From Gottfriedia acidiceleris (GTDB taxonomy: Bacteria > Bacillota > Bacilli > Bacillales > Bacillaceae_G): a DNA stretch of 64,000 nucleotides. The notes beneath the pieces were generated by a model. That model saw nothing but the letters and a program-made list of their open reading frames with translations. It did not search any database and was not told where the DNA came from. The DNA is taken from contig NZ_NESS01000002.1 in assembly GCF_002128425.1 (NCBI RefSeq), positions 124,001-188,000 of the forward strand, read 5' to 3'. Both the position numbers and the translations under genes were made by a program. Below are positions 35,853-44,885 of the stretch, piece after piece. Position 1 is the stretch's first letter, and every line of letters starts with the position of its first letter.

Positions 35853-36605
35853 ATGAGACTAAAAGATAAAATTGCAGTTATTACAGGTGGAGCTAGTGGA
35901 ATCGGACGTGCTACTGCTATTCGCTTCGCAAAAGAAGGAGCAAAAATTGTTATAGCTGACATTAATGAAGTTACTGGTGAAGAAACACTAGGTGTAATAA
36001 AAGAACAAAATCCAGAAGCTATTTTTGTTAAAACTAATGTTGCAAAGAGCAAAAGCATTCAAAATTTGATTCAGCAAGCTGTCGAACATTTTGGTAGAAT
36101 TGATATTTTATTTAACAATGCTGGAATAGGAAACTCCGAAGTAAGAAGTGTAGACTTAGAGGAAGAGGAGTGGGATCAGGTAATTGATATAAATTTAAAG
36201 AGTGTTTTTTTAGGGATAAAGTATGCAATTCCTGAGCTAATAAAATCTGGCAATGGTGTAATTATTAATACAGCAAGTTTACTAGGCTTAAAAGGAAGAA
36301 AATATGTAAGTGCTTACAATGCTTCTAAAGGTGGAGTAGTATTATTAACGCAAAATGCAGCATTAGAGTACGGAAAATATAATATTCGAGTAAATGCAAT
36401 TGCTCCAGGAATAATTGATACAAACATTATTGAAGAATGGAAAAAAGATGAAAGAAAGTGGTCAATTTTATCTCGTGCAAATGCATTAGGTAGAATTGGA
36501 ACTCCAGATGAAATTGCATCAGCAGCATTATTTTTAGCATCTGATGAAGCATCGTTCGTGACTGGAGCAACGTTATCAGTTGATGGTGGAGGATTAATAT
36601 TCTAA
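35853..36605 (+). CDS. SDR-family dehydrogenase
   Basis: The 250-residue classical SDR has TGGASGIGRAT near 12-22, LFNNAGIG near 87-94, and the active-site YNASKGGVV with Tyr near 155. The C-terminal SVDGGG is typical of 3-oxoacyl reductases and related dehydrogenases. It probably oxidises a hydroxyacyl-CoA in this pathway. GAGAGGATC precedes the ATG, 33 bases after the dehydrogenase gene. Confidence 0.9.
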   Translation: MRLKDKIAVITGGASGIGRATAIRFAKEGAKIVIADINEVTGEETLGVIKEQNPEAIFVKTNVAKSKSIQNLIQQAVEHFGRIDILFNNAGIGNSEVRSVDLEEEEWDQVIDINLKSVFLGIKYAIPELIKSGNGVIINTASLLGLKGRKYVSAYNASKGGVVLLTQNAALEYGKYNIRVNAIAPGIIDTNIIEEWKKDERKWSILSRANALGRIGTPDEIASAALFLASDEASFVTGATLSVDGGGLIF

Positions 36606-36665
36606 TCTATTAGCTTTGAATAGTAGTTTTAAACAATATTCATGATCTGAAATGGAGAGTTATGT

Positions 36666-38288
36666 ATGCTGACAAATAAAGTTTGGTTATCTCACTATCC
36701 TGAATATATTGCAAAAGAACTATCAATTCCGAGAAAATCAATTCCTGAAATGTTTAACGAAACCGTCGAAACCTATCCTAATCATTCATGTCTATCATTT
36801 TATGGTAACAAAAAGACTTATAAAGAAGTACAGTCGGCAGTAAATTCATTTGCTTCTGCTTTGCAAAAAAACGGAATTCAAAAAGGTGACCGTGTAGCAA
36901 TCATGCTTCCAAACTGTCCACAATATGTTGTTTCATATTATGGAATTCTTACGATAGGTGGAATCGTAACCCAAGTAAATCCAATGTCCGTTGAAAGAGA
37001 ACTAAAAGATTTATTAAATGACTCAGGTACTGAAACGATTGTAGTATTAAACAGTTTGTACCCTACCGTCAAATCGTTAGTAGAAGAAACGAATGTACGA
37101 AAAATTATTGTCGTAAATTTAAATGGTACAGAAGAGAATTATAACGTAGGGATATCATTTGAAAAATTTTTACAAAGTGGAGATCAAGAATTGAAGCCAG
37201 TCACAATTGATTCTCATGAAGATGTTGCAATTCTTCAATATACTGGGGGAACAACTGGACATTCAAAAGGAGTAATGCTAACGCACCGAAATCTATATGC
37301 AAACATAATGCAGCAAGCAGAATTTTTTAAAGGCGCATTTGATCCTGGTCGCGAGCGGGTCTTATCAATCATACCGTTTTTCCATGTTTATGGAATGACA
37401 GTATGTATTAATTTAAGTGTTTTTATGGCAAATGAAATGATCATCCTTCCTCGTTTTGAAATTGAAGAAGTTTTAAATACGATAAAAAATGAACAACCTA
37501 CGCTATTTCCAGGAGTTCCAACAATGTATGTTGCATTAATAAATCATCCTGAATCTGAAAAATATGGAATAGATGCAATAAAACTTTGCAATAGCGGCAG
37601 TGCACCGATGCCAGTAGAACTAATGAAGCAATTCGAAAAAAAGACAGGTGCTACAATATTAGAGGGTTATGGATTATCTGAAGCATCTCCAACGACTCAT
37701 AGTAACCCAGCATTTGCAGCAAGAAAGCCTGGCACAGTCGGTATTCCTTATCCATCTACTGATTCCAAAATCGTTGACCTAGCTAGCGGATTACACGAAG
37801 TTCCAGTAGGTGAAATTGGTGAATTAATTATTAAAGGTCCACAAGTGATGAAAGGTTATTGGAACTTGCCGGAAGAAACTGCAAATACAATTAGAGATGG
37901 ATGGTTATATACTGGTGATATTGCGAGCGTCGATGAAGAAGGATACGTGTCAATTTTAGACCGAAAAAAGGATATGATTATCGCTAGTGGCTTTAATGTG
38001 TATCCTCGCGAAATCGAAGAAGTAATTTATGAACATCCTTACGTAAAAGAAGCTGTTGTAATAGGTGTACCCGACACGTATCGAGGGGAAACAGTGAAAG
38101 CAGTGATTGTACTTAAAGAGGATAAACATCTTACTGTAGAAGAAATGAAGGAATACTGTAAAAATAATTTAGCGACATATAAAGTTCCACGATTGATTGA
38201 ATTCCGAAAAGAACTACCAAAAACAAATGTTGGCAAAATATTAAGAAGAACTATTAGAGAAATAGAAAGTACGATAAAGCAGGGGTAA
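36666..38288 (+). CDS. AMP-forming acyl-CoA ligase (long-chain fatty acid-CoA ligase-like)
   Basis: 540 residues of the ANL superfamily. The P-loop YTGGTTGHSKGVMLTH lies near 192-207, GYGLSEASP near 337, the hinge region YTGDIASVDEEGYV near 417, KDMIIASGFNVYPREIEEV near 437-455, and the catalytic lysine in NVGKILRR near 522. It activates a carboxylic acid to acyl-CoA at the expense of ATP and would feed the cluster. It resembles FadD-type ligases with a medium or long chain preference. It is the last gene of the first half; a hairpin follows. Confidence 0.94.
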   Translation: MLTNKVWLSHYPEYIAKELSIPRKSIPEMFNETVETYPNHSCLSFYGNKKTYKEVQSAVNSFASALQKNGIQKGDRVAIMLPNCPQYVVSYYGILTIGGIVTQVNPMSVERELKDLLNDSGTETIVVLNSLYPTVKSLVEETNVRKIIVVNLNGTEENYNVGISFEKFLQSGDQELKPVTIDSHEDVAILQYTGGTTGHSKGVMLTHRNLYANIMQQAEFFKGAFDPGRERVLSIIPFFHVYGMTVCINLSVFMANEMIILPRFEIEEVLNTIKNEQPTLFPGVPTMYVALINHPESEKYGIDAIKLCNSGSAPMPVELMKQFEKKTGATILEGYGLSEASPTTHSNPAFAARKPGTVGIPYPSTDSKIVDLASGLHEVPVGEIGELIIKGPQVMKGYWNLPEETANTIRDGWLYTGDIASVDEEGYVSILDRKKDMIIASGFNVYPREIEEVIYEHPYVKEAVVIGVPDTYRGETVKAVIVLKEDKHLTVEEMKEYCKNNLATYKVPRLIEFRKELPKTNVGKILRRTIREIESTIKQG

Positions 38289-38328
38289 GTAATAGTATCC
38301 TACTCTTAAGGAACCATAGTATATTTTA

Positions 38329-38371
38329 AAAGGAGCATCCATATATATAGTAAGATGTGATGTCCTTTTAT
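38329..38371 (+). terminator. Terminator after the CoA ligase gene
   Basis: AAAAGGAGCATC and GATGTCCTTTT pair with one bulge around an AT-rich loop. It separates the first half of the cluster from the TetR gene. Confidence 0.5.
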
Positions 38372-38410
38372 TGAATTAATTAGATTATTATAAAAACTTC
38401 CTTGTACTAT

Positions 38411-38418
38411 GATATAAT
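38411..38418 (+). promoter_or_regulatory. Extended -10 promoter element of the TetR gene
   Basis: A perfect TATAAT at 38413-38418 is preceded by TGA, forming the extended -10 TGnTATAAT. No good -35 is seen. It lies 34 bases before the TetR start codon. Confidence 0.5.
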
Positions 38419-38451
38419 TCTATTGAATTTTTAAGATTGCGAGGACATCAA

Positions 38452-39021
38452 ATGAAACAAAAGATAAAGGAACATTCAATACAGCTATTTGATAAAAAAG
38501 GATTTACAAGTACATCCATTCAAGATATCGTCGAATCGATCGGAGTTACAAAAGGAACATTTTACTATTATTATACTAGTAAAGAACAGCTTCTAATGGA
38601 AATTCACCTTCAATTTATTGATGAAGTATTAAATGAGCAGGAAGACGTTATTAATGATTCAAAGAAAAGCTTTTCAGATAAGCTGTTTGAAGTCATTTAT
38701 TTAAGCTTAATGGACATTAAAAAGCAAGGTCCAAGTGCAAAAGTGTTTTATCGTGAAATGAGACATTTAAATCCAGAAAGTTTAACAGAAATTAAAGCAA
38801 AAAGGGATTTATACAGATTTAATATTGAGAAACTTCTTAATGAAGGAATTAAAAATGGTGATTTAAGATCAGATTTAGACGTACCAATCGTTACATTCGG
38901 TATTTTAGGAGTTATGAACTGGAGTTATGAATGGTATAACGCTGAAGGTGAAAAAAATGCATTTGAAATAGCGAAGTCATTCCAAGAAATGATCTTAAAA
39001 GGGATTAAAGTAGGAGAGTAG
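38452..39021 (+). CDS. TetR-family transcriptional repressor
   Basis: 189 residues from ATG 38452 (GCGAGGA upstream; the in-frame TTG at 38437 is too early). The N-terminal TetR helix-turn-helix is complete: TSTSIQDIVESIGVTKGTFYYYYTSKEQL. The helical ligand domain (about 75-185) would bind an inducer. Similar regulators (FadR/YsiA, PfmR types) respond to acyl-CoA in fatty-acid gene control. It lies in the middle of the acyl-CoA cluster. The same 18-bp palindrome occurs upstream of both halves, so it most likely represses both until an acyl-CoA accumulates. Confidence 0.92.
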   Translation: MKQKIKEHSIQLFDKKGFTSTSIQDIVESIGVTKGTFYYYYTSKEQLLMEIHLQFIDEVLNEQEDVINDSKKSFSDKLFEVIYLSLMDIKKQGPSAKVFYREMRHLNPESLTEIKAKRDLYRFNIEKLLNEGIKNGDLRSDLDVPIVTFGILGVMNWSYEWYNAEGEKNAFEIAKSFQEMILKGIKVGE

Positions 39022-39035
39022 CCTATTGTCTCCTA
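39011..39035. terminator. Inverted repeat after the TetR gene
   Basis: TAGGAGA (39011-39017) and TCTCCTA (39029-39035) pair, with further matches between GGGAT and ATCCC outside. A T tract is lacking, so it is a weak terminator or a regulatory hairpin. Confidence 0.3.
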
Positions 39036-39044
39036 ATCCCTTAC

Positions 39045-39062
39045 ATACCGACTAGTTAGTAT
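39045..39062. promoter_or_regulatory. TetR operator, copy 2
   Basis: ATACCGACTAGTTAGTAT matches 17 of 18 bases of the site at 32858-32875. It lies between the TetR stop and the thioesterase start, in position to control the second half of the cluster. Confidence 0.7.
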
Positions 39063-39103
39063 TGGTAAATACAAAATAATTTTGAAAAAGGTAGGTAGTT
39101 TTT

Positions 39104-39505
39104 ATGGAAAAATTCACCGTTACCCCTAGATTTTGTGAAACCGATGCATTAGGTCATATTAACAATACTAGTTACTTTATTTATTTAGAAGAAGCGCGAA
39201 TTAAATTCTTCCAATCGCTTGGCTATTCAATGAATCTAGATGATTGGAAGTTTATTCTAGCATCTACAAAGTGTGATTTTGTTAATCAAGGTCACTTTAA
39301 TCAAAAAATGACAGTATCTACCTATATATCAAAAATAGGAAATAAAAGCTTTCATCTCGAACATGAAATTTGTTGTGAAGAGACAAATCAATTAATCGCA
39401 ACCGGTAATGCGATTATCGTATTTTTTAATTTTAAAGAGCAGCGTAGTGAAGTACTTCCTAAGTTATTTAGAGAACAGTTAGAAAGGCATTTAGTTGTAA
39501 AATAA
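39104..39505 (+). CDS. Acyl-CoA thioesterase (4HBT/YbgC-like hotdog)
   Basis: A 133-residue single hotdog domain. The 4HBT active-site pattern is present: FCETDALGHINNTSYF with Asp14 as the probable catalytic residue. It would hydrolyse an acyl-CoA to free acid and CoA in the cytoplasm. It heads the second half of the cluster directly behind the second operator. In this setting it may release CoA from dead-end intermediates. Confidence 0.9.
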   Translation: MEKFTVTPRFCETDALGHINNTSYFIYLEEARIKFFQSLGYSMNLDDWKFILASTKCDFVNQGHFNQKMTVSTYISKIGNKSFHLEHEICCEETNQLIATGNAIIVFFNFKEQRSEVLPKLFREQLERHLVVK

Positions 39506-39535
39506 ACTGAATTTTCTTAATAAAGGAGGGTTAAA

Positions 39536-40603
39536 ATGGCTGAAAAAATAGAATTAGAAACGATTCAAGTTCGTAAAGGTGAAGAGTTAAATCCTCATGT
39601 TTTACATAAATTTTTAGAAAAAAATATTGATGATCTTCCAGATGGAGAATTAACGATTAGTCAGTTCTCAGCGGGTCATTCAAACTTAACTTATTTATTA
39701 AAAATTGGAGAATGGGAAGTTGTGTTAAGACGTCCGCCACTTGGCCCAGTTGCTCCAAAAGCACATGATATGAAAAGAGAATTTCGTATTTTATCAGAAA
39801 TACATCCTCACTTTTCGGCTGCACCTAAGCCAATTTTATATTCAGAGAATGAAGTAATTGTTGGTAGTCCATTTTTCATAATGGAAAGAAAAAATGGTGA
39901 AGTATTTGACTCATCATTTCCTCCACATTTAAACGTAACGATTGAAGATCGTAAAAGGCTATCTACTGTAATGGTAAATAAGCTAGTAGAATTACACTCC
40001 ATTGATTATACGAAAACGACACTTCTAGAAATAACTAAACCTGAAAATTTTATGGAAAGACAAATTAACGGCTGGATTGGGCGTTATAACAGGGCAAAGA
40101 CTAGTGATATTGCTGAGGTTGATCGACTAATGAGTTGGTTGATCAATAATGTACCAAAGATGCATGACTCATCAATCATTCATTATGATTTTAAATTGAA
40201 TAATTCGATGTTTAGTCAAGATTTAAAAGAAATGATTGGCCTATTTGATTGGGAAATGACAACAATAGGCGATCCATTGGCTGATTTAGGCGTGGCTTTA
40301 TGCTATTGGATTCAAAATGATGATCCAGATTTATTAAAATATGGATTAGGTAAACCACCTGTTACGATTCAAGAAGGATTTATGACAAGAAATCAATTGA
40401 TTGAGGCATATGCAAAGAAAAGTGGCAGAGATTTATCAAACATTAATTACTACATGGCTTTCGCCTATTTTAAATTAGCAGTAATTGTTCAACAAATCTT
40501 CTATCGATTTAAAGCTGGACAAACAAGTGATCAGCGTTTTGCGAAGTTTGACCAATTCGCAGAAAATTTGATTAGAATTGCGAATGAGTTAGCAGTTAAA
40601 TAG
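39536..40603 (+). CDS. APH-fold kinase, ACAD10/11 N-domain / LvaA-like
   Basis: 355 residues of the aminoglycoside phosphotransferase fold. The catalytic loop is HYDFKLNN (His216, Asp218, Asn223) and the metal-binding Asp238 is in LFDWEMTTIGDPLADLG; the opening FSAGHSNLTYLL is the nucleotide loop. All kinase residues are intact. Its close relatives are the kinase domains of ACAD10/11 and LvaA, which phosphorylate 4-hydroxyacyl-CoA; drug resistance is unlikely in this context. An AAAGGAGGG site precedes the ATG, 30 bases after the thioesterase. Confidence 0.88.
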   Translation: MAEKIELETIQVRKGEELNPHVLHKFLEKNIDDLPDGELTISQFSAGHSNLTYLLKIGEWEVVLRRPPLGPVAPKAHDMKREFRILSEIHPHFSAAPKPILYSENEVIVGSPFFIMERKNGEVFDSSFPPHLNVTIEDRKRLSTVMVNKLVELHSIDYTKTTLLEITKPENFMERQINGWIGRYNRAKTSDIAEVDRLMSWLINNVPKMHDSSIIHYDFKLNNSMFSQDLKEMIGLFDWEMTTIGDPLADLGVALCYWIQNDDPDLLKYGLGKPPVTIQEGFMTRNQLIEAYAKKSGRDLSNINYYMAFAYFKLAVIVQQIFYRFKAGQTSDQRFAKFDQFAENLIRIANELAVK

Positions 40604-40627
40604 ATTCATATAAAGGGAGTGTTATAA

Positions 40628-41407
40628 ATGAGTAATCAACATTTATTAGTAGACGTTAATGAGCGGATTTTGACTTTAACGTTAAATAGGCCCGAAAGTT
40701 TAAATTCTTTTAGTTATGAAATGTTAATTGGTATTACAGAGGCGCTTAATCAAGCTAAAATGAATCCGGAAATCAAAGCAATTGTATTAACGGGAGCTGG
40801 TCGCTCGTTTTCAGCAGGTGGAGATGTGAAAACGATGGGAAACGTCACTCCCAATGCTGTATACGAGCATATCGGAATCTTAAACACAGTAATTAAAACG
40901 ATTCGAGAGATTGAAAAGCCAGTAATCGCTTCAGTTCATGGTTTTGCAGCTGGTGCTGGTTTTAACTTGGCTTTAGCATGTGATTTAATCATCGCAGCAG
41001 ATAATAGTAAATTTGCATTAAGTTTTTCTCAAGTTGGATTAATTTCAGATGGTGGAGGTTCTTATTTCCTACCAAGGTTAATCGGTCCATATTTAGCAAA
41101 ACAGTTTTTCTTTACTGCAGAGCCAGTTCCTGCTGAAAGAATGTATCAGCTAGGTATTATTAATACACTCGTATCACCTGAAAATTTAGCTGCAGAAACA
41201 GTAAAATTTGCGAATAAAATAGCCGCAGGACCTGGAAAAGCAAATGGCATGATGAAAAAATTAATTGATCAATCTTTTACATCCACATTAGATGAAATGC
41301 TAGAGCTTGAAAGAATTACTCAGCCATTAATGGTAGCAACTGAAGACCACCTGGAAGGTGTTGCTGCATTTAAAGAAAAAAGAAAAGCGATTTTTACTGG
41401 AAAATAA
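40628..41407 (+). CDS. Enoyl-CoA hydratase/isomerase (PaaG-like)
   Basis: A 259-residue crotonase-fold protein. The oxyanion-hole segments are GRSFSAGGDVKTM (near 58-70) and HGFAAGAGFNLALACDL (near 99-115). The catalytic region reads FSQVGLISDGGGSYFLPR: the hydratase Glu of the second position is replaced by Asp, as in PaaG-type isomerases. It should add water to, or shift the double bond of, an enoyl-CoA. AAGGGAGTG precedes the ATG, 24 bases after the kinase gene. Confidence 0.92.
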   Translation: MSNQHLLVDVNERILTLTLNRPESLNSFSYEMLIGITEALNQAKMNPEIKAIVLTGAGRSFSAGGDVKTMGNVTPNAVYEHIGILNTVIKTIREIEKPVIASVHGFAAGAGFNLALACDLIIAADNSKFALSFSQVGLISDGGGSYFLPRLIGPYLAKQFFFTAEPVPAERMYQLGIINTLVSPENLAAETVKFANKIAAGPGKANGMMKKLIDQSFTSTLDEMLELERITQPLMVATEDHLEGVAAFKEKRKAIFTGK

Positions 41408-41428
41408 AAAGCTGAAAGGAAGTTTACG

Positions 41429-42412
41429 ATGAAATCAATTCAATTTAAACAATTTGGCGGCCCTGAGGTATTAGAAAAAGTCGAACTTGAAAGACCAGTA
41501 CCAAAGGGGAAAGAAGTATTAATTGAAGTACATGCAGCAGGTGTTAATTATGCTGATACAGCGCGAAGAGAAAATCAATATGTCGTCAAGACTACTTTGC
41601 CATATGTACCTGGTGCTGAGGTTGCCGGAGTCGTAGTGGAAATTGGAGAAGAGGTTACTTCAGTTAAAATTGGTGATCGAGTTGTTTCAATGCTTGAGTG
41701 TGGTGGTTATTCAGATTTTGCATTGACAGATGAGCGCTCGATTATTCATTTACCAAACGAAATGGATTTTAAAATAGCCGCCGCATTACCTGTCCAAGGA
41801 TTAAGCGCTTATCATATTTTAAAAACGATGGGTATGTTAGAACCAGGTGAAACCGTTTTAGTTCATGCTGCAGCAGGTGGTCTCGGTACTTTAGCAGTGC
41901 AATTAGCGAAGCTTTTTGGAGCTGGCAAGGTAATCGCAACAGCAAGTACGGCTGATAAATTACAGCTAGCGAAAGAGATGGGTGCAGATGTATTAATCAA
42001 TTACACAGAAGAAGGCTGGGATCAAAAAGTATTAGAAGCTACAAACGGAAAAGGTGTAGATGTTGCCTTAGAGATGGCTGGTGGCGATGTTTTTTATAAA
42101 ACGTTAGATTGCCTAGCTTATTTCGGAAGATTAGTTATTTATGGTGTAGCAAGTGGCCAGCAAAGTAAGTTTTACCCATCATCTTTAATGGCAAAAAATC
42201 AATCAGTAATCGGCTTTTTCTTACCACCACTTTTGAGAAAAAAGGCATTAATTAAACAAAGCTTAGAAGAGTTATTTACTTATTTAGCTGAAGATAAATT
42301 AAAAATCACGATTGGAGAAGTATTTCCATTAAGTGAAGCAGCCAATGTCCATACGATATTGCAATCAAGAAAAACAGTTGGAAAAGTGATTTTAGAACCG
42401 AGAAAATATTGA
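41429..42412 (+). CDS. NADPH:quinone oxidoreductase-like MDR enzyme
   Basis: 327 residues of the medium-chain dehydrogenase/reductase superfamily, zinc-free quinone oxidoreductase group: an N-terminal GroES-like domain with GVNYADTARRENQY and a Rossmann domain with HAAAGGLGTLAVQLAKLFGA near 145-164. The zinc-ligand cysteines are absent. Possible reactions are reduction of a quinone or an enoyl thioester. In the cluster it may reduce an unsaturated acyl-CoA. GAAAGGAAG lies before the ATG. Confidence 0.9.
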   Translation: MKSIQFKQFGGPEVLEKVELERPVPKGKEVLIEVHAAGVNYADTARRENQYVVKTTLPYVPGAEVAGVVVEIGEEVTSVKIGDRVVSMLECGGYSDFALTDERSIIHLPNEMDFKIAAALPVQGLSAYHILKTMGMLEPGETVLVHAAAGGLGTLAVQLAKLFGAGKVIATASTADKLQLAKEMGADVLINYTEEGWDQKVLEATNGKGVDVALEMAGGDVFYKTLDCLAYFGRLVIYGVASGQQSKFYPSSLMAKNQSVIGFFLPPLLRKKALIKQSLEELFTYLAEDKLKITIGEVFPLSEAANVHTILQSRKTVGKVILEPRKY

Positions 42413-42459
42413 ATTTTTGATTTGAAAAATTTGATTTGATCGAAACGGGGGAAATTTAA

Positions 42460-43638
42460 ATGCATTTACGCCTGACTGACGAACAAAAAATGATCCAAAA
42501 AACAATTCGAAAATTTGTTGAAAAAGAATTAATCCCTTTAGAGAATGAAGTACTTAGAAATGAGCGTGAAGGTAGACCAAGCTTAGATCCTGCAGTTGAA
42601 AAAGAACTTCAATTAAAAGCGAAAAAAGCTGGTTTCTGGGGAATTAATACACCTGCTGAATATGGTGGTGCTGATTTAGGTCAAATGATGTTAGCGATTA
42701 TTTATATGGAAATTTCAAAAACATTCGTTCCTTTTAAATTTGGTGGATATGCTGATAATATTTTATTTTATTGTAACGAAGAACAAAAAAAGAAATACTT
42801 GATTCCAACTATAAATGGCGAAAAAAAATCTTGTTTTGCGATGACGGAGCCTAATGCGGGCTCTGATACGCAAAATATTAAAATGACCGCTGTAAAGGAT
42901 GGAAATGAATGGGTATTAAACGGTGAAAAAACATTTATTACAGGTGGAAACGAAGCAGATTTTGTAATGGTCATTGCAATTACGGATAAAGAAAGGCATC
43001 AAAAAACTGGTGGTAGAGATGGTGTAACTTGTTTTATTGTCGACCGGGACATGGGGTGGAGGTCTGAATTTATCCATACAATGGGTGAATGGGGGCCAGC
43101 TGGTTTAGTATTTGATAATGTCCGTGTGCCTGAAGAAAATATTTTAGGTGAATTAAATGGTGGATATAATTTAGGTCTTGAATGGATTGGCTTTGCGAGA
43201 TGGATTGTAGGAGCGACAGCGGTTGGAGCAGCTGAACGTTTATTACAAATGGCAATTGATTATTCAAAAGAAAGAGAAACATTTGGAAAACCAATTGCCG
43301 AACGACAAGCTATTCAATGGCAAATTGCAGACTCTGCTGTTGAAATCGAAGCTGCAAAATGGCTTGTATTAAATGCAGCGTATACACTCGATCAAGGTGA
43401 AGACAACAGACATTTAGCATCAATGGCAAAACTATATGGTTCAAATATGGGTAATCGAGTTGTTGACCGTGTACTTCAAATTCATGGTGGAATCGGTTAT
43501 ACAAAAGAACTTCCAATTGAAAGATGGTACCGCGAAGCAAGACTATGGAGAATATACGACGGTACTGATGAAATTCAACGCTTAATCATCTCACGTAATT
43601 TACTAAAAGGACATGTTAAATTAGGACAGTACGTTTAA
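42460..43638 (+). CDS. Acyl-CoA dehydrogenase
   Basis: The 392-residue FAD enzyme has CFAMTEPNAGSDTQNIKM near 127-144, [33 protein letters not shown], and the end block IHGGIGYTKELPIERWYREARLWRIYDGTDEIQR. At the place of the catalytic Glu of medium-chain enzymes (YEGT) this protein has Asp (YDGT), judged by eye. It would form the 2,3-double bond of an acyl-CoA and pass electrons to ETF, which is not encoded nearby. A GGGGGAAA site precedes the ATG. Confidence 0.93.
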   Translation: MHLRLTDEQKMIQKTIRKFVEKELIPLENEVLRNEREGRPSLDPAVEKELQLKAKKAGFWGINTPAEYGGADLGQMMLAIIYMEISKTFVPFKFGGYADNILFYCNEEQKKKYLIPTINGEKKSCFAMTEPNAGSDTQNIKMTAVKDGNEWVLNGEKTFITGGNEADFVMVIAITDKERHQKTGGRDGVTCFIVDRDMGWRSEFIHTMGEWGPAGLVFDNVRVPEENILGELNGGYNLGLEWIGFARWIVGATAVGAAERLLQMAIDYSKERETFGKPIAERQAIQWQIADSAVEIEAAKWLVLNAAYTLDQGEDNRHLASMAKLYGSNMGNRVVDRVLQIHGGIGYTKELPIERWYREARLWRIYDGTDEIQRLIISRNLLKGHVKLGQYV

Positions 43639-43656
43639 AAGAGAGGAGAGAGGAAA

Positions 43657-44415
43657 ATGGCAGGAAGATTTGAAGGTAGAGTAGCCTTTATAACAGGTGG
43701 TAGTCGAGGAATCGGAAAAGGAATCGTAGAATTATTTGCAAAAGAAGGAGCAAAAGTAGCCATTATTGATGTGAACGAAGAAGCGCTATCACAAACTTCT
43801 TCTGAATTTAAACAGTATGAAATATTCACAAAAGTTGCAAACGTTACAAATTCCAATGAAGTTGAAACTGCTATGAAAGAAGTACATGATACATTTGGTT
43901 CAATCGATATTATAGTCAATAACGCAGGTGTTATTCGCGATAATTTATTATTTAAAATGACAGACTCAGACTGGGATACTGTTATGGATGTTCACTTGAA
44001 AGGTTCTTTTAATGTTGTACGTGCTGCACAAGCCTATATGGTTAAACAAAAATATGGAAGAATCATTAATATTTCTTCAACTTCTGCGCTTGGTAATCGT
44101 GGACAATCAAATTATGCAACTGCAAAGGCTGGTTTACAAGGTTTAACGAAAACACTTGCAATTGAACTCGGTAAATATGGAATCACATCTAACGCTGTGG
44201 CACCAGGGTTTATCGAAACTGAAATGACGAAAGAAACAGCAAAACGAATCGGTATTACGTTTGAACAACTTGTTGAAGCAAGTTTAAGTCAAATACCAGC
44301 AGGAAGAACAGGTAAACCAGAGGATATTGCAAATGCGGTTGCTTTCTTTGCTGATGAAAAGTCTTCCTATGTAAATGGTCAAGTTTTATATGTTGCAGGT
44401 GGACCTAAAGCATAA
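43657..44415 (+). CDS. SDR-family 3-oxoacyl reductase (FabG-like)
   Basis: 252 residues with TGGSRGIGKG near 13-22, IVNNAGVIRDN near 87, catalytic Ser in NISSTSALGNRGQSNYATAKAGL with Tyr near 152 and Lys near 156, and the FabG-like closing ending YVNGQVLYVAGGP. Of the three SDRs in the cluster this is the closest to FabG. Placed directly before two MaoC hydratases, it may handle (R)-3-hydroxyacyl-CoA. GAGAGGAGAGAGG precedes the ATG, 18 bases after the dehydrogenase gene. Confidence 0.9.
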   Translation: MAGRFEGRVAFITGGSRGIGKGIVELFAKEGAKVAIIDVNEEALSQTSSEFKQYEIFTKVANVTNSNEVETAMKEVHDTFGSIDIIVNNAGVIRDNLLFKMTDSDWDTVMDVHLKGSFNVVRAAQAYMVKQKYGRIINISSTSALGNRGQSNYATAKAGLQGLTKTLAIELGKYGITSNAVAPGFIETEMTKETAKRIGITFEQLVEASLSQIPAGRTGKPEDIANAVAFFADEKSSYVNGQVLYVAGGPKA

Positions 44416-44435
44416 AAAAAATTGAGGTGAATTAT

Positions 44436-44885
44436 ATGTTTAAATCTTTTATTGGTAAACGGTCTAAATCAGTAAAAAATACAGTGGAACGTGGTGCTGT
44501 GAAAAAATTTGCTGAAGCAATTGGTGATTTACATCCAATTTATGTTGACGAAGAATACGGAAAACAATCTAGATATGGACAAAATATTGCGCCGCCCACA
44601 TTTCCTAGAGTATTTGACTATGGGAAAATAGAGAATTTTAACTTACCTAATGTTGGTCTAATTCATGGTGAGCAAACATTTGAATATAAAAGGCCACTTT
44701 TAGTTGGTGAAACCATTAATTGTTTTACAGAGATAAAGGATTATTATGAAAAACGTGGTGGACATGGGTTTATGGGTTTTCTAGTACTGTCAGATAACGG
44801 AGAAGATCAAGCAGGCAATATTGTATTTACTGCGAAATCAGTAGTTATCATAACAGAAGAGGTTAGGAAGGTGCTATCGGTATGA
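44436..44885 (+). CDS. MaoC-family dehydratase, N-terminal (FAS1-type) subunit
   Basis: 149 residues from ATG 44436, with GAGGTG seven bases upstream; the GTG at 44427 overlaps the ribosome site. The hotdog fold is of the MaoC_dehydrat_N type: AEAIGDLHPIYVDEEYGK, then APPTFPRVFDY and HGEQTFEYKRPLLVGE. The full hydratase-2 motif is not conserved, as in the non-catalytic HadA-like partner of mycobacterial pairs. The stop overlaps the start of the next MaoC gene, which suggests a heterodimer. Confidence 0.85.
   Translation: MFKSFIGKRSKSVKNTVERGAVKKFAEAIGDLHPIYVDEEYGKQSRYGQNIAPPTFPRVFDYGKIENFNLPNVGLIHGEQTFEYKRPLLVGETINCFTEIKDYYEKRGGHGFMGFLVLSDNGEDQAGNIVFTAKSVVIITEEVRKVLSV

Noticed and set aside
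39536-40603. Aminoglycoside resistance gene
   Set aside because: The APH fold is present, but its position in an acyl-CoA cluster and its ACAD10/11-like sequence argue for a metabolic kinase.
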